DNA of 64,000 nt. Source: an uncultured Clostridia bacterium (lineage in GTDB: Bacteria; Bacillota; Clostridia; UBA1381). The notes beneath the pieces were generated by a model, which was not told the DNA's origin, did not search any database, and worked only from the letters and a program-made list of their open reading frames with translations. The DNA is taken from positions 1-64,000 of the forward strand of contig CAKSSN010000003.1 of assembly GCA_934489015.1 (NCBI GenBank), written 5' to 3'. The position numbers and the translations under genes were made by a program. Within the stretch, counting starts at the first letter, position 1; every line of letters starts with the position of its first letter. Shown piece by piece: positions 50,230-59,512 of this stretch.

Positions 50230-52095
50230 TTGTTTAATATAAAAGAAGAGCTTAAAAACCTTCCGAAAAATCCGGGCGTTTATATCATGCACAGCGCCGA
50301 CGGCACAATAATATACGTAGGAAAAGCGAAAAATTTAAAAAACAGGGTTACTCAGTATTTTCAAAGCTCCAGAAATCATACGCCCAAGGTAATTGCAATG
50401 GTTTCGCATATCGCTTATTTTGAGTATATAATAACCGATTCGGAGCTTGAAGCGCTTATGCTCGAATGTAATCTTATTAAAAAGCACCGCCCGAAATACA
50501 ATATTTTGCTTAAGGATGATAAGCATTATCCTTTTCTTAAAATAACAATGCAAAACGACTATCCGCGAATGTCGATAGCGCGAAAGGCGAGCAATGACGG
50601 AGCAAAATATTTCGGACCGTATACGGGAACGAATACGATAAGGAACACTATGGAGATAATTCAGAAAATTTTTTCTCCGCCCGTGTGCCGCAGAAAGTTT
50701 CCGCAGGATATAGGGAAGGGCAGACCGTGTCTTAATTATCATATTAAAAATTGCTTTGCTCCGTGTACTGGAGGAGTATCTCAGGCGGAATACAAGGCGG
50801 TATTTGAGCAGATTTGCCGATTTTTAAGCGGAGATCACAAGGAGCTTGAGCGCGACCTTGAACGCGAGATGAAAAACGCGGCGGCGCGGCTTGACTTTGA
50901 AGCGGCGGCGCTTTTGAGAGATAAGCTCAAAGCGATAGAAAAGCTTGACGAAAAGCAGAAAATTTTAAAAGGCGGAGATAAAACCGACAGGGATATTGCC
51001 GCCGCTGCGTCAGAGGATAATATTGCTTTTGCCGAAATTTTCTTTGTTCGCGGAGGAAAAATTACGGGCAGAGAGGCTTATGAGATAAATAATACGGAGG
51101 GCATGAGCGACGCGGAAATTCTCGGAGATTTTGTAAAGCAGTTTTATTCGTCGGCGGTAAGTATTCCGAGCGAGCTGCTGCTTGAAAGAGAAATTTCGGA
51201 TATGGATTTGCTTGAAAGCCTTTTAAAGCAAAAACGCGGCGGCGCGTTTAAAATTTATGTGCCGGAGCGCGGAGAAAAGGCAAGGCTTTTGGAAATGGTC
51301 CGTAAAAATGCGGAGCTTGAAATAGAAAACTATAAAATACGTAAAATTCGTGAAGAAAAAAATCATGTTCTTGAGGATCTGCAAAAAACGCTTTCTCTTG
51401 AAAAGCTTCCGCGCAGAATAGAATGTTATGATATCTCAAACATTTCCGGAGCGGACAGTGTGGGCGTTATGACAGTGTTTGTAAACGGAAAGAAATCGCC
51501 TAAGGACTACAGAAATTTTAAAATTAAAACAGTTGAGGGCGCGGACGACTACGGCTCCACGTCGGAGGTTATATACAGACGTATAAGGCGCGCGTATGAG
51601 GAAGAGGAAAAAATCAAAAACGGTGAGCTTCTTCTGTCCGATGCGAAATTTCTGCCGCTTCCCGATTTGATTTTCGCCGACGGCGGAAAGGGTCATGTTA
51701 AGGTTATTTTGCAGACGCTCGAAAGTATGGACGCGGAAATTCCCGTTTTCGGTCTTGTAAAGGACGATAAGCACCGCACGCGCGCAATTGTGTCGACGGA
51801 CGGCGAAATTGAGCTTTTGCGGTCGAGTGCCGTTTTTGCGCTTGTAACGCGCATACAAGATGAGGTGCACAGGGCTGCAATAAGCTATTTCAGAAAGCTT
51901 CATTCGTCCGAGAGCTTCAAGTCGGAGCTCGATGAAATACCGGGAGTCGGCAAAAAGCGGCGCGCTGCTCTTTTTGAGCGCTTCGGCGGACTTACGGGTA
52001 TAAAAAACGCTTCGTTTGAAGAGCTGTGCGAGGTTGTTGATAAAAAAACGGCAGGCTCGGTAATATCACATTTTAAGGGGAAAGATAATCAATGA
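50230..52095 (+). CDS. uvrC: excinuclease ABC subunit C
   Basis: Makes both incisions in nucleotide excision repair after UvrA/UvrB damage recognition. The 621-residue protein has the GIY-YIG domain ('NPGVYIMHSADGTIIYVGKA', 13-33), a UVR motif around 200-235, the RNase H-like C-terminal nuclease ('RIECYDISNISGADSVGVM', 'DLIFADGGKGHVKV') and a helix-hairpin-helix end ('LDEIPGVGKKRRAALFERF'). The start is TTG 50230 behind GAGGTGA; no ATG is available before the domain. It follows comM by 9 nt, and its stop overlaps the ATG of the next gene (ATGA). Confidence 0.96.
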   Translation: MFNIKEELKNLPKNPGVYIMHSADGTIIYVGKAKNLKNRVTQYFQSSRNHTPKVIAMVSHIAYFEYIITDSELEALMLECNLIKKHRPKYNILLKDDKHYPFLKITMQNDYPRMSIARKASNDGAKYFGPYTGTNTIRNTMEIIQKIFSPPVCRRKFPQDIGKGRPCLNYHIKNCFAPCTGGVSQAEYKAVFEQICRFLSGDHKELERDLEREMKNAAARLDFEAAALLRDKLKAIEKLDEKQKILKGGDKTDRDIAAAASEDNIAFAEIFFVRGGKITGREAYEINNTEGMSDAEILGDFVKQFYSSAVSIPSELLLEREISDMDLLESLLKQKRGGAFKIYVPERGEKARLLEMVRKNAELEIENYKIRKIREEKNHVLEDLQKTLSLEKLPRRIECYDISNISGADSVGVMTVFVNGKKSPKDYRNFKIKTVEGADDYGSTSEVIYRRIRRAYEEEEKIKNGELLLSDAKFLPLPDLIFADGGKGHVKVILQTLESMDAEIPVFGLVKDDKHRTRAIVSTDGEIELLRSSAVFALVTRIQDEVHRAAISYFRKLHSSESFKSELDEIPGVGKKRRAALFERFGGLTGIKNASFEELCEVVDKKTAGSVISHFKGKDNQ

Positions 52096-53555
52096 AAAAA
52101 TTTATGATATATTTTTTGAGCGTCATATTTCTTTGCAGCTGCTCAATTCCGATAAAACAGGAGGAAACAAGTACCGAAAATACCGATCCCGGTTTAACCG
52201 AAACGACAAACAGGGATACAGACTGCATTAATACCGCCGTAAGCGGCGATTTTGATTTTCAGCCGCATTCGGTCAAAAACGAAAATTCAAGAAGTGCACT
52301 CGGATTTATGTATGAGCCGCTTTTTGCGTTTGAGGCTGATATGACGCCCGTGCCGGTGCTTGCCGAGAGTCTTGAAAAAAAAGATAATGTAATAACGGTA
52401 CATCTTAAAAAGAATGTTATGTTTCATGACGGCTCGTATTTGACTCCGTCGGACGTTGTTTATTCGGTAAACCTTATATTAAATAGGGTTTCAACCTATA
52501 CGGCGGATAATATCGTGTCGGCAAAGGAAAAGGGCGCGTCGAGCGTTGTTATAACGCTGAAGCATCCTGCCGCCTGCCCGGAGGAGCTTTTGACTTTCCC
52601 GATTGTTAAAAATAAAGCGCCGCAGAAAATGGAGCGGCCGAACGGAACGGGCGCATTTACGTTTTATGCGGAGCAGGGGTTTGACACGTATATTTTAAAA
52701 AGGTTTGAGTCGTATCACGGAGAAAAGCCGAAATATTCCACTCTTAAGCTTATCACCTGCACAAGCGATGAGCAGCTTAAGCAAATGTTTGACATAGGCG
52801 AAACGGATATTATAACGGCGGACAGCAATCTGCTTGCATCCTTTACTCCGAGAACAAATTCAACGCTTTTCTCCTATCCGATAAATGAAATGATTTTTAT
52901 AGGCTTTAATAATTCGCGTGTTCCGAAAAGCGTGCGCCGCGCGGTTTATCTGGCTCTTAAGAAAAAGGAGCTGACGGAAAAATACTTTTCTCATGCGGCG
53001 GAATATACCGATTATCCGATAATTCCGTCATATATTAAGCCTGATGCAAGCGCATACAGCGCGGAGGATGCCGAAAGCGAAATGAAAAATGACGGATATG
53101 AATTAAAAGACGGGATGTTTGTCAAAGGCGGCAAAAATGCCGAAATCTCCTTTATGCTCGAAAGTGAGGAATATGACGCGCTTTTTGAAGAAATATCGGC
53201 AGCTCTTAAAATTTTCGGAATAAGCTGCACAAAGGTTCAGACAAGCTTTTATTATGACAAGCTTTCGTCATCGGATTTTGATGCGTGTATCGGCTGCGTA
53301 AAGGCAGGGTGCGATATGACGGATATTCTCGGCGAGGGCAATCCGTTTTTGTATGAAAACCCCGATTTTCTTGCGCTTGCAAGATATGACAAGGAAAATG
53401 CGGCAGCGGCGGTTAAAATTTTTGAAAATGACGCGCCCATTGTTCCCATATGCTTCAGAAAATCCGCCGTTTCGGCAGGAAACAAAATTTCAAATGAGCT
53501 TTCGCCGTGCTATACCTACCCGTATTACGATTTTTGCGGCTGGATATTAAAATAA
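52092..53555 (+). CDS. solute-binding lipoprotein, SBP_bac_5 (peptide/nickel) family
   Basis: A 487-residue lipoprotein: short signal with lipobox L14-C-S-C17, acidic linker, then a family-5 solute-binding domain with 'RSALGFMYEPLFAFEADMTP', 'VTVHLKKNVMFHDGSYLTPSDVVYS' (given in family form: 'FHDGSYLTPSDVVYSV') and 'NEMIFIGFNNSRVPKSVRRA'. Such proteins deliver oligopeptides, nickel or other solutes to an ABC importer. No permease or ATPase gene is adjacent; instead the gene is coupled to uvrC by ATGA, which is unusual. It may serve a transporter elsewhere or act as a sensor. The domain is slightly shorter than the typical 500-540 residues. Strong hairpin after the stop. Confidence 0.88.
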   Translation: MKKFMIYFLSVIFLCSCSIPIKQEETSTENTDPGLTETTNRDTDCINTAVSGDFDFQPHSVKNENSRSALGFMYEPLFAFEADMTPVPVLAESLEKKDNVITVHLKKNVMFHDGSYLTPSDVVYSVNLILNRVSTYTADNIVSAKEKGASSVVITLKHPAACPEELLTFPIVKNKAPQKMERPNGTGAFTFYAEQGFDTYILKRFESYHGEKPKYSTLKLITCTSDEQLKQMFDIGETDIITADSNLLASFTPRTNSTLFSYPINEMIFIGFNNSRVPKSVRRAVYLALKKKELTEKYFSHAAEYTDYPIIPSYIKPDASAYSAEDAESEMKNDGYELKDGMFVKGGKNAEISFMLESEEYDALFEEISAALKIFGISCTKVQTSFYYDKLSSSDFDACIGCVKAGCDMTDILGEGNPFLYENPDFLALARYDKENAAAAVKIFENDAPIVPICFRKSAVSAGNKISNELSPCYTYPYYDFCGWILK

Positions 53556-53562
53556 ATAAATT

Positions 53563-53603
53563 TTTCGCGCAGTGCGGCTTTTGAAGCTCTGCACTGCGCG
53601 AAA
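53563..53603. terminator. bidirectional terminator
   Basis: Thirteen-bp perfect stem TTTCGCGCAGTGC / GCACTGCGCGAAA (53563-53575, 53591-53603), 15-nt loop, between convergent genes. The flanks are A/T-rich but without a long U-run. Confidence 0.7.
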
Positions 53604-53610
53604 TTCGCAT

Positions 53611-53778
53611 TTAATGCTTTGCGGCCGATTTGGGAGAAAAGTTCATAATTTCAAAATATGCGTTCTTTTCCGCTTCGCTCTTCGGCGCCGACGGCATCAG
53701 TCCGGTGCAGTCGGTTGCGCTGACGGCGTTTGTTATATCAATATCGCAGATGTTATAATTCTTTTTTGCTTTTTTCAT
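53611..53778 (-). CDS. 55-residue peptide of unknown function
   Basis: A complete small ORF between convergent and divergent neighbours: ATG 53778, stop 53611. AGGTGGTGA lies 6 nt before the ATG. The peptide starts KKAKKNYNICDIDITNAVSA and continues TDCTGLMPSAPKSEAEKNAY, ending in a basic tail; it has two cysteines and no hydrophobic helix. The pattern 'ITNAVSATDCTGLMP' gives me the impression of a small family seen in Clostridia, which I cannot name or confirm here. It has its own downstream hairpin. Function unknown. Confidence 0.65.
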   Translation of the reverse strand: MKKAKKNYNICDIDITNAVSATDCTGLMPSAPKSEAEKNAYFEIMNFSPKSAAKH

Positions 53779-53861
53779 TAAAATTCACCACCTGCTTTTA
53801 TTATTGCAAAAATGCGATATAATATAAACGTATTATATTTGATTATTTCCCTTATTTCAGC

Positions 53862-53890
53862 TTGACAAACTAATATTTTCAAGATATAAT
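53862..53890 (+). promoter_or_regulatory. consensus promoter of the membrane protein-aldo/keto reductase pair
   Basis: Perfect TTGACA (53862-53867) and TATAAT (53885-53890), 17-bp spacer. Confidence 0.85.
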
Positions 53891-53924
53891 TATATTAAAA
53901 TAAACTAACGAGGAGCTGATACGT

Positions 53925-54743
53925 TTGAAACAAAACAAATATAAACAGCTGAGAGATCAGATAAAAAACCACAAGGTGACATTTACGGTTTATGTTCTGC
54001 TTCGTGCGCTTGTTGTTGCGGCGCTTGTGTTTTCCTGTGTTGCCGGGAAATATGAAAATGTTTTTGTGTGCGCACTGTGTCTTATTCTGTTTCTTGTTCC
54101 CGCATTTATTGAGCAAAATTTTTCAATAAAGCTTCCGACCGTTCTTGAAGTAATAATACTTTTGTTTATCTTTGCCGCGGAAATTCTCGGTGAAATGAAC
54201 AGCTATTATACAAAATTTCCGTTCTGGGACACAATGCTTCATACAATTAACGGCTTTTTATGCGCGGCTATAGGGTTTTCGCTTGTTGATTTGCTAAACA
54301 CAAACAAGAAAGCAAAATTTCAGCTTTCTCCGTTTTATCTTGCCGCAGTCGCTTTTTGCTTTTCAATGACTATAGGCATACTTTGGGAGTTTTTCGAGTT
54401 TAGCTGTGATGTGCTTTTGCATACGGATATGCAGAAGGACACGGTTGTTCATACTATTTCGTCCGTGCTTCTTAATCCGACCGGGCTTAATACGCCGATT
54501 GTTATAAAGGATGTTGCGCAGACGGCTGTAAACGGTCAGGTGCTTTCTATAGATGGCTATCTTGACATAGGTCTTTATGACACAATGAAGGACCTTTTTG
54601 TCAATTTCATAGGCGCCGTTGTGTTCAGCATAATCGGGTATTTCTATGTAAAAAATCGTGGCAGGGGTAATTTTGCAAAGCATTTTATACCGGTTGTCGA
54701 AAAGAGCAATAATAAACAGGATAAAAAGGAAGATGAAAAATGA
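53925..54743 (+). CDS. polytopic membrane protein (YjdF/DUF2238-like)
   Basis: A 272-residue protein with about six hydrophobic segments, a basic N-terminus and a charged, Lys-rich C-terminus. The loop 'FPFWDTMLHTINGFLCAAIG' and the later 'MTIGILWEFFEFSCDVLL' resemble the conserved 'WDT.LH' and 'WE..E...D' parts of YjdF-like membrane proteins; the assignment is by memory of these motifs and not certain. Between about 170 and 215 is a soluble loop ('DTVVHTISSVLLNPTGLN'). TTG 53925 follows GAGGAG by 9 nt. Its stop overlaps the ATG of the aldo/keto reductase (ATGA). Function unknown. Confidence 0.65.
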   Translation: MKQNKYKQLRDQIKNHKVTFTVYVLLRALVVAALVFSCVAGKYENVFVCALCLILFLVPAFIEQNFSIKLPTVLEVIILLFIFAAEILGEMNSYYTKFPFWDTMLHTINGFLCAAIGFSLVDLLNTNKKAKFQLSPFYLAAVAFCFSMTIGILWEFFEFSCDVLLHTDMQKDTVVHTISSVLLNPTGLNTPIVIKDVAQTAVNGQVLSIDGYLDIGLYDTMKDLFVNFIGAVVFSIIGYFYVKNRGRGNFAKHFIPVVEKSNNKQDKKEDEK

Positions 54744-55708
54744 GATATGTTACGCACCCGAATACCGATATAACTTCAAGCCGAATAGCGCTCGGAACAG
54801 ACAGGCTCGGCTCTCACCTTGATAAAAGGCAGTCGCAGGCGGTTCTTGACGAGTTTTGCTTTCTCGGAGGAAACCTTATCGACACGGCCGCCGTTTACGG
54901 CGACTGGGACGCAGACGAAAAAAGCGTAAGCGAAAAAACAATAGGCGTCTGGATGATGGAAAAGAAAAACAGAAGCGAGCTTGTTATATCAACAAAAGGC
55001 GGTCATCATGACCTTTTAACGGGAAAATCGCGGCTTTCAAGGGAAGAGATTATTTCGGATATAAATTCAAGCCTTAAAAATCTCGGCACGGATTATGTTG
55101 ATTTTTATTTTCTTCACCGCGACGATAAAACGCTTGAGGTGCCTTATATAATTGATACCTTGCTTGAAATATTAAAGGACGGAAAGGCACGTGCCGTAGG
55201 TCTTTCAAACTGGTCTGCGGAGCGCTTTGAGGAAGCGGACAGCTATTGCCGCTCCTGCGGAGCAGCTTTGGCGGCAAGTCAGATACAGTTCGGTCTTGCC
55301 TGCCCGAATATCAGTCTGATAGATCCGACGCTTGATATAATGAAAAAGGCGGAATTTGAATACTATTCAAAAAAGAATGTCAGTCTTTTTGCATATTCGT
55401 CGCAGTCAAAAGGCTATTTTTCAAAGCTTTATCATAATATGCCGCTTTCGGAAAAAGCAGAAACAAGGTATAAAAACGAAAAATCGGAGAAAGTTTATAA
55501 TATGCTCCTTGAAATATGCCATGAAACAAATGTGGATATTGCGTCGGTTGTTGTGTCGGTGCTTTTAAATAATCCGGCTTTTTGCACAATTCCGATAGTC
55601 GGCTGCAAAAATGCGGAGCAGATACGCACCTCTCTTATGGGCGCAGATTTAAAAATAGGCACCAAAACGGTGCTTGAAGTAATAAATGCGGGTCTGTATA
55701 GTGCATAA
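54740..55708 (+). CDS. aldo/keto reductase
   Basis: A 322-residue TIM-barrel NADPH oxidoreductase. Seen: 'SRIALGTDRLGSHLDKR', catalytic Asp/Tyr in 'LIDTAAVYGDWDA', 'ELVISTKGGHHD' with the catalytic Lys, 'YVDFYFLHRDDKTLEVP' and 'KARAVGLSNWSAERFEEA'. The C-terminal part carries 'IPIVGCKNAEQIRTSL', the NADPH-binding end. It reduces or oxidises some carbonyl or sugar; substrate not readable. Coupled to the membrane protein upstream by a 4-nt overlap, so the two share the strong promoter. Confidence 0.92.
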   Translation: MRYVTHPNTDITSSRIALGTDRLGSHLDKRQSQAVLDEFCFLGGNLIDTAAVYGDWDADEKSVSEKTIGVWMMEKKNRSELVISTKGGHHDLLTGKSRLSREEIISDINSSLKNLGTDYVDFYFLHRDDKTLEVPYIIDTLLEILKDGKARAVGLSNWSAERFEEADSYCRSCGAALAASQIQFGLACPNISLIDPTLDIMKKAEFEYYSKKNVSLFAYSSQSKGYFSKLYHNMPLSEKAETRYKNEKSEKVYNMLLEICHETNVDIASVVVSVLLNNPAFCTIPIVGCKNAEQIRTSLMGADLKIGTKTVLEVINAGLYSA

Positions 55709-55767
55709 TTGACAAAAACATGACAATATTCCGATTAAATTTAGTATGACTAAAGTTAAAAAATAGC

Positions 55768-55796
55768 TTGAAAAAAATTTCTAAATGAGGTACAAT
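55768..55796 (+). promoter_or_regulatory. promoter of pgk-tpiA
   Basis: TTGAAA (55768-55773), 17-bp spacer, TACAAT (55791-55796). A second TTGACA lies at 55709-55714 without a matching -10. Confidence 0.65.
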
Positions 55797-55858
55797 ATAA
55801 GTATAGGTAAAAGCCTGAAAAAGCATTTGTGCTTTGCACAGAAACGGAGGAAATAAAA

Positions 55859-57052
55859 ATGTTTAATAAAAAAACTGTTGAGGACATCGAAGTCAGCGGC
55901 AAGAGGGTTCTTGTAAGATGTGATTTTAATGTTCCCCTCGATGAAAACGGCAATATAACCGACGAAAACAGAATTGTGGGAGCGCTTCCTACTATTAAAT
56001 ATCTCATAGATAACGGAGCTAAGGTTATCCTTTGCTCACATATGGGTAAGCCTAAGGGCGAGCCCGTACCGTCGCTTTCACTTGCGCCGGTTGCAAAAAG
56101 ACTTTCCGAAAAGCTCGGAAAAGAGGTTGTTTTTGCAGCTGATGACAATGTTGTAGGCGAAAATGCCAAAAAGGCTGTAAGCGAAATGAAGGACGGAGAT
56201 GTTGTTCTTCTTCAGAATACAAGATACAGAAAAGAAGAAACAAAGAATGAGGACAATTTCAGCGAGGAGCTCGCTTCACTTGCCGACGTGTTTGTTGACG
56301 ACGCTTTCGGTACGGCTCACAGAGCTCACTGCTCGAATGTCGGCGTTACAAAGTATATAGACACTGTAGCTTGCGGCTATCTTATCAAAAAGGAAATTGA
56401 TTTTCTCGGCAATGCCGTAAACAATCCGGTAAGACCGCTTGTTGCTATTCTCGGCGGATCAAAGGTATCGAGCAAAATTTCTGTTATCAACAATCTTCTC
56501 GAAAAGGTTGACACGCTTATAATCGGCGGCGGCATGGCTTATACATTCATGGCTGCAAAGGGACTCGGTGTTGGTGATTCTCTGCTTGAGAGCGATTATA
56601 TCGACTATGCAAAGGAAATGATGGAAAAGGCAGCGGCTAAGGGCGTTAAGCTTCTTATTCCGGTTGATACCGTTGTTGCGGATGATTTCAGCAATGATGC
56701 AAACTCAAAGGTTGTAGAAAACGGAATTGAAGACGGCTGGCAGGGGCTTGACATAGGTCCTAAGACAATCGAGCTTTTCTCAGACGCTGTTAAGAGCGCA
56801 AAAACAGTTGTTTGGAACGGTCCTATGGGCGTATTTGAAATGCCTAACTTTGCAAAGGGTACAAACGCAATTGCAAAGGTTCTCTCGGAGATTGACGCAA
56901 CAACAATTATCGGCGGCGGCGACAGCGTTGCAGCTGTAAATCAGGCAGGTCTCGGCGATAAGATGAGCCACATCTCAACAGGCGGCGGCGCTTCAATGGA
57001 ATTTTTGGAGGGCAAGGAGCTTCCGGGCATTGCCACTATTAATGATAAATAA
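55859..57052 (+). CDS. pgk: phosphoglycerate kinase
   Basis: Transfers the acyl phosphate of 1,3-bisphosphoglycerate to ADP, the first ATP-yielding step of glycolysis. The 397-residue protein has 'GKRVLVRCDFNVPLDENG' (substrate Arg/Asp), 'VILCSHMGKPKGEPVPSLSL', 'LLQNTRYRKEETKNE', the hinge 'RPLVAILGGSKVSSKI' and the nucleotide loop 'TIIGGGDSVAAVNQAG'. GGAGG lies 9 nt before ATG 55859; an earlier in-frame ATG at 55829 precedes it. First gene of pgk-tpiA; gapA, usually in front, is replaced by an unrelated aldo/keto reductase. Confidence 0.98.
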   Translation: MFNKKTVEDIEVSGKRVLVRCDFNVPLDENGNITDENRIVGALPTIKYLIDNGAKVILCSHMGKPKGEPVPSLSLAPVAKRLSEKLGKEVVFAADDNVVGENAKKAVSEMKDGDVVLLQNTRYRKEETKNEDNFSEELASLADVFVDDAFGTAHRAHCSNVGVTKYIDTVACGYLIKKEIDFLGNAVNNPVRPLVAILGGSKVSSKISVINNLLEKVDTLIIGGGMAYTFMAAKGLGVGDSLLESDYIDYAKEMMEKAAAKGVKLLIPVDTVVADDFSNDANSKVVENGIEDGWQGLDIGPKTIELFSDAVKSAKTVVWNGPMGVFEMPNFAKGTNAIAKVLSEIDATTIIGGGDSVAAVNQAGLGDKMSHISTGGGASMEFLEGKELPGIATINDK

Positions 57053-57117
57053 TTAAATTTTGAGGGCAGCCGAAAGCTCGGCCGCCCTTGATGTGCGTAT
57101 TAGAGGAGGAAAACACA

Positions 57118-57870
57118 ATGGGAAAATATATTATTGCAGGTAACTGGAAAATGAATAAGCTTCCGTCGGAAACATATGATTTCGTTAAGGAAGTGGCAGC
57201 CGCAACAGAGGGCGCATCATGCGAGGTTGTTTGCTGCACACCGTTTGTAAACTTAAGCGAGGCTGTAAGAGCCGCTAAGGGTACACACGTTAAAATCGGT
57301 GCCGAAAATCTTCATTTTGAGGATAAGGGCGCATACACGGGCGAAGTAAGCGCAGATATGCTTACAGATCTCGGCGTTGATTATGTTATAATCGGTCACT
57401 CGGAGCGCAGACAGTATTTTGCCGAAACTGACGAAACTGTAAACGCTAAGGTTAAAAAGGCTCTTGAAAAGGGACTTCTTCCTATCGTTTGCGTAGGCGA
57501 AAGCCTTGAGCAGAGAGAAGCCGGAATTACAATGGACCTTATCACAATTCAGATTAAAAAGGCATTTGCGGGCGTAAGCGCAGAGGATGCCGCAAAGGTT
57601 GTTGTAGCTTACGAACCTATCTGGGCAATCGGCACGGGCAAAACCGCAACGGCTGATCAGGCTGAAGAGGTTTGCGGCGGCATAAGAAAGGTTCTTGCCG
57701 ATCTTTATGACGCTAAAACAGCTGACGCAATCACAATTCAGTACGGCGGCAGCATGAATGCCGGAAACGCTGCTGAGCTTCTTGCAAAAGAAAATATCGA
57801 CGGCGGTCTTATCGGCGGTGCTTCTCTTAAATCAGCTGATTTTGCCGTAATTGTTAAGGCAGCCAAATAA
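57118..57870 (+). CDS. tpiA: triosephosphate isomerase
   Basis: Interconverts dihydroxyacetone phosphate and glyceraldehyde 3-phosphate. 250 residues, a TIM barrel with 'IAGNWKMNK' (active Lys), 'VIIGHSERRQYF' (active His), 'VVAYEPIWAIGTGKTA' (catalytic Glu and loop 6) and 'DGGLIGGASLKSADFA' at the phosphate site. GAGGAGG lies 8 nt before ATG 57118. Transcribed with pgk, 65 nt behind it; a strong terminator follows. Confidence 0.98.
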   Translation: MGKYIIAGNWKMNKLPSETYDFVKEVAAATEGASCEVVCCTPFVNLSEAVRAAKGTHVKIGAENLHFEDKGAYTGEVSADMLTDLGVDYVIIGHSERRQYFAETDETVNAKVKKALEKGLLPIVCVGESLEQREAGITMDLITIQIKKAFAGVSAEDAAKVVVAYEPIWAIGTGKTATADQAEEVCGGIRKVLADLYDAKTADAITIQYGGSMNAGNAAELLAKENIDGGLIGGASLKSADFAVIVKAAK

Positions 57871-57881
57871 ACTATGTATTT

Positions 57882-57922
57882 AACAGGGAGAAGCATTATT
57901 TTCTCCCTGTTTTAAATTTTTT
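57882..57922 (+). terminator. terminator of pgk-tpiA
   Basis: AACAGGGAGAA / TTCTCCCTGTT (57882-57892, 57901-57911), 8-nt loop, followed by TTAAATTTTTT. Read-through to gpmI 46 nt on is possible. Confidence 0.85.
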
Positions 57923-57967
57923 GCCGTTATCTTACGGCGCGAACAACAAAAAGAAAGGATTTTTTAT

Positions 57968-59512
57968 ATGAAAAAACCTATTGCACTTATAATTCTTGAC
58001 GGATACGGTCTTAGCGACAATGTAAAGGGTAATGCGATAAAGGCAGCAAATACTCCGAATATTGACTCGTACTTTGCCGATTATCCGCATACAATTCTTT
58101 ACGCAAGCGGAATGAGCGTTGGTCTGCCTGACGGACAGATGGGTAACTCCGAAGTCGGACATACAAATATCGGAGCCGGAAGAGTAGTATATCAGGAGCT
58201 TACAAGAATAACAAAATCCATAGAGGATGGCGACTTTTTCAAAAATGAAGCGCTTCTTAAGGCTGCCGAAAACTGCAAAAAGAATAATTCGGCAATGCAT
58301 TTTATCGGCCTTTTATCCGACGGCGGCGTTCACAGCCATATAAAGCACCTTTTCGGTCTTATAGATTTTGCAAAGGCGAACGGTCTTAAAAAGGTATATA
58401 TCCACTGCATTATGGACGGAAGAGATGTATCTCCGACAAGCGGCGTGGGCTATCTTGAAATGCTTCAAAAGAAGCTTGACGACTGCGGCGTGGGCGAAAT
58501 TGCAACCGTCAACGGCAGATATTACGCTATGGACAGAGATACAAACTGGAACAGAGTTGAAAAAGCGTATAATGCTATGGTAAGAGGCACCGGAGTTAAA
58601 ACTGATGATGTTATTTCAATGATGAAAAAATCCTACGAAACGCTTGACGAAAACGGCGCGGCAATCACTGATGAATTTATTGTTCCGGCTGTTGTTACAA
58701 AGGACGGCGCTCCAGTAGGACAAATTGCAGAGAATGACTCTGTTATATTCTTCAATTTCCGCCCGGACAGAGCAAGAGAGCTTACAAGAACGCTTGTTGA
58801 TCCCGATTTTACGGGCTTTGACAGAAAATTTTTCCCGCTTTACTATGTGTGCATGACGCAGTATGACGCTTCAATGCCCAATGTTGATGTTGCGTTCAAG
58901 CCGGAGTCGCTTGATGATACATTTGGTGAATATATTTCCAAAAAGGGTCTTAAGCAGCTCAGAATTGCGGAAACGGAAAAATATGCTCATGTAACGTTCT
59001 TCTTTAACGGCGGTGTTGAAACCGTTTATGAGGGCGAGGACAGAAAGCTTATTCCGTCGCCAAAGGTTGCAACATACGATATGCAGCCGGAAATGAGCGC
59101 ATATAAGGTAGCCGACGCTTGCGTTGAGCTTATAAACGAGGATAAATATGATTGTATCGTACTCAACTTTGCAAACTGCGACATGGTCGGTCATACGGGT
59201 GTGTTTGAAGCTGCAAGAAAGGCTGTTGAAGCTGTTGACGAGTGCTTGGGCAAGGTTGTAAATGCTCTTCTTTCAAAGGACGCTTCAATTCTTATAACCG
59301 CCGATCACGGAAATGCCGATTGCATGGTTGATCCCGAAACAGGCGATGTGTTCACAGCTCATACAACAAATCCCGTTCCGCTTATCGTTATGGGTATAGG
59401 CGATAAGGAGCTTAAAAAGGGTAAGCTTGCGGATATTGCACCTACAATGCTTGATATTATGGGTCTTGAAAAGCCGGCTGCAATGACGGGCGAGTCACTT
59501 ATAATAAAATAA
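57968..59512 (+). CDS. gpmI: phosphoglycerate mutase, 2,3-bisphosphoglycerate-independent
   Basis: Mn2+ enzyme that converts 3-phosphoglycerate to 2-phosphoglycerate through a phosphoserine. The 514-residue protein is full length: 'IALIILDGYGLSDN' with the first metal Asp, the catalytic Ser in 'GQMGNSEVGHTNIGAGR', 'LLSDGGVHSHIKHL', 'GRDVSPTSGVGYLE', 'CDMVGHTGVFEAARKAV' and 'ILITADHGNADCM' with the late metal ligands. AAAGGA lies 9 nt before the ATG. It extends the glycolytic run; eno, the usual last gene, is not here. Confidence 0.98.
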   Translation: MKKPIALIILDGYGLSDNVKGNAIKAANTPNIDSYFADYPHTILYASGMSVGLPDGQMGNSEVGHTNIGAGRVVYQELTRITKSIEDGDFFKNEALLKAAENCKKNNSAMHFIGLLSDGGVHSHIKHLFGLIDFAKANGLKKVYIHCIMDGRDVSPTSGVGYLEMLQKKLDDCGVGEIATVNGRYYAMDRDTNWNRVEKAYNAMVRGTGVKTDDVISMMKKSYETLDENGAAITDEFIVPAVVTKDGAPVGQIAENDSVIFFNFRPDRARELTRTLVDPDFTGFDRKFFPLYYVCMTQYDASMPNVDVAFKPESLDDTFGEYISKKGLKQLRIAETEKYAHVTFFFNGGVETVYEGEDRKLIPSPKVATYDMQPEMSAYKVADACVELINEDKYDCIVLNFANCDMVGHTGVFEAARKAVEAVDECLGKVVNALLSKDASILITADHGNADCMVDPETGDVFTAHTTNPVPLIVMGIGDKELKKGKLADIAPTMLDIMGLEKPAAMTGESLIIK

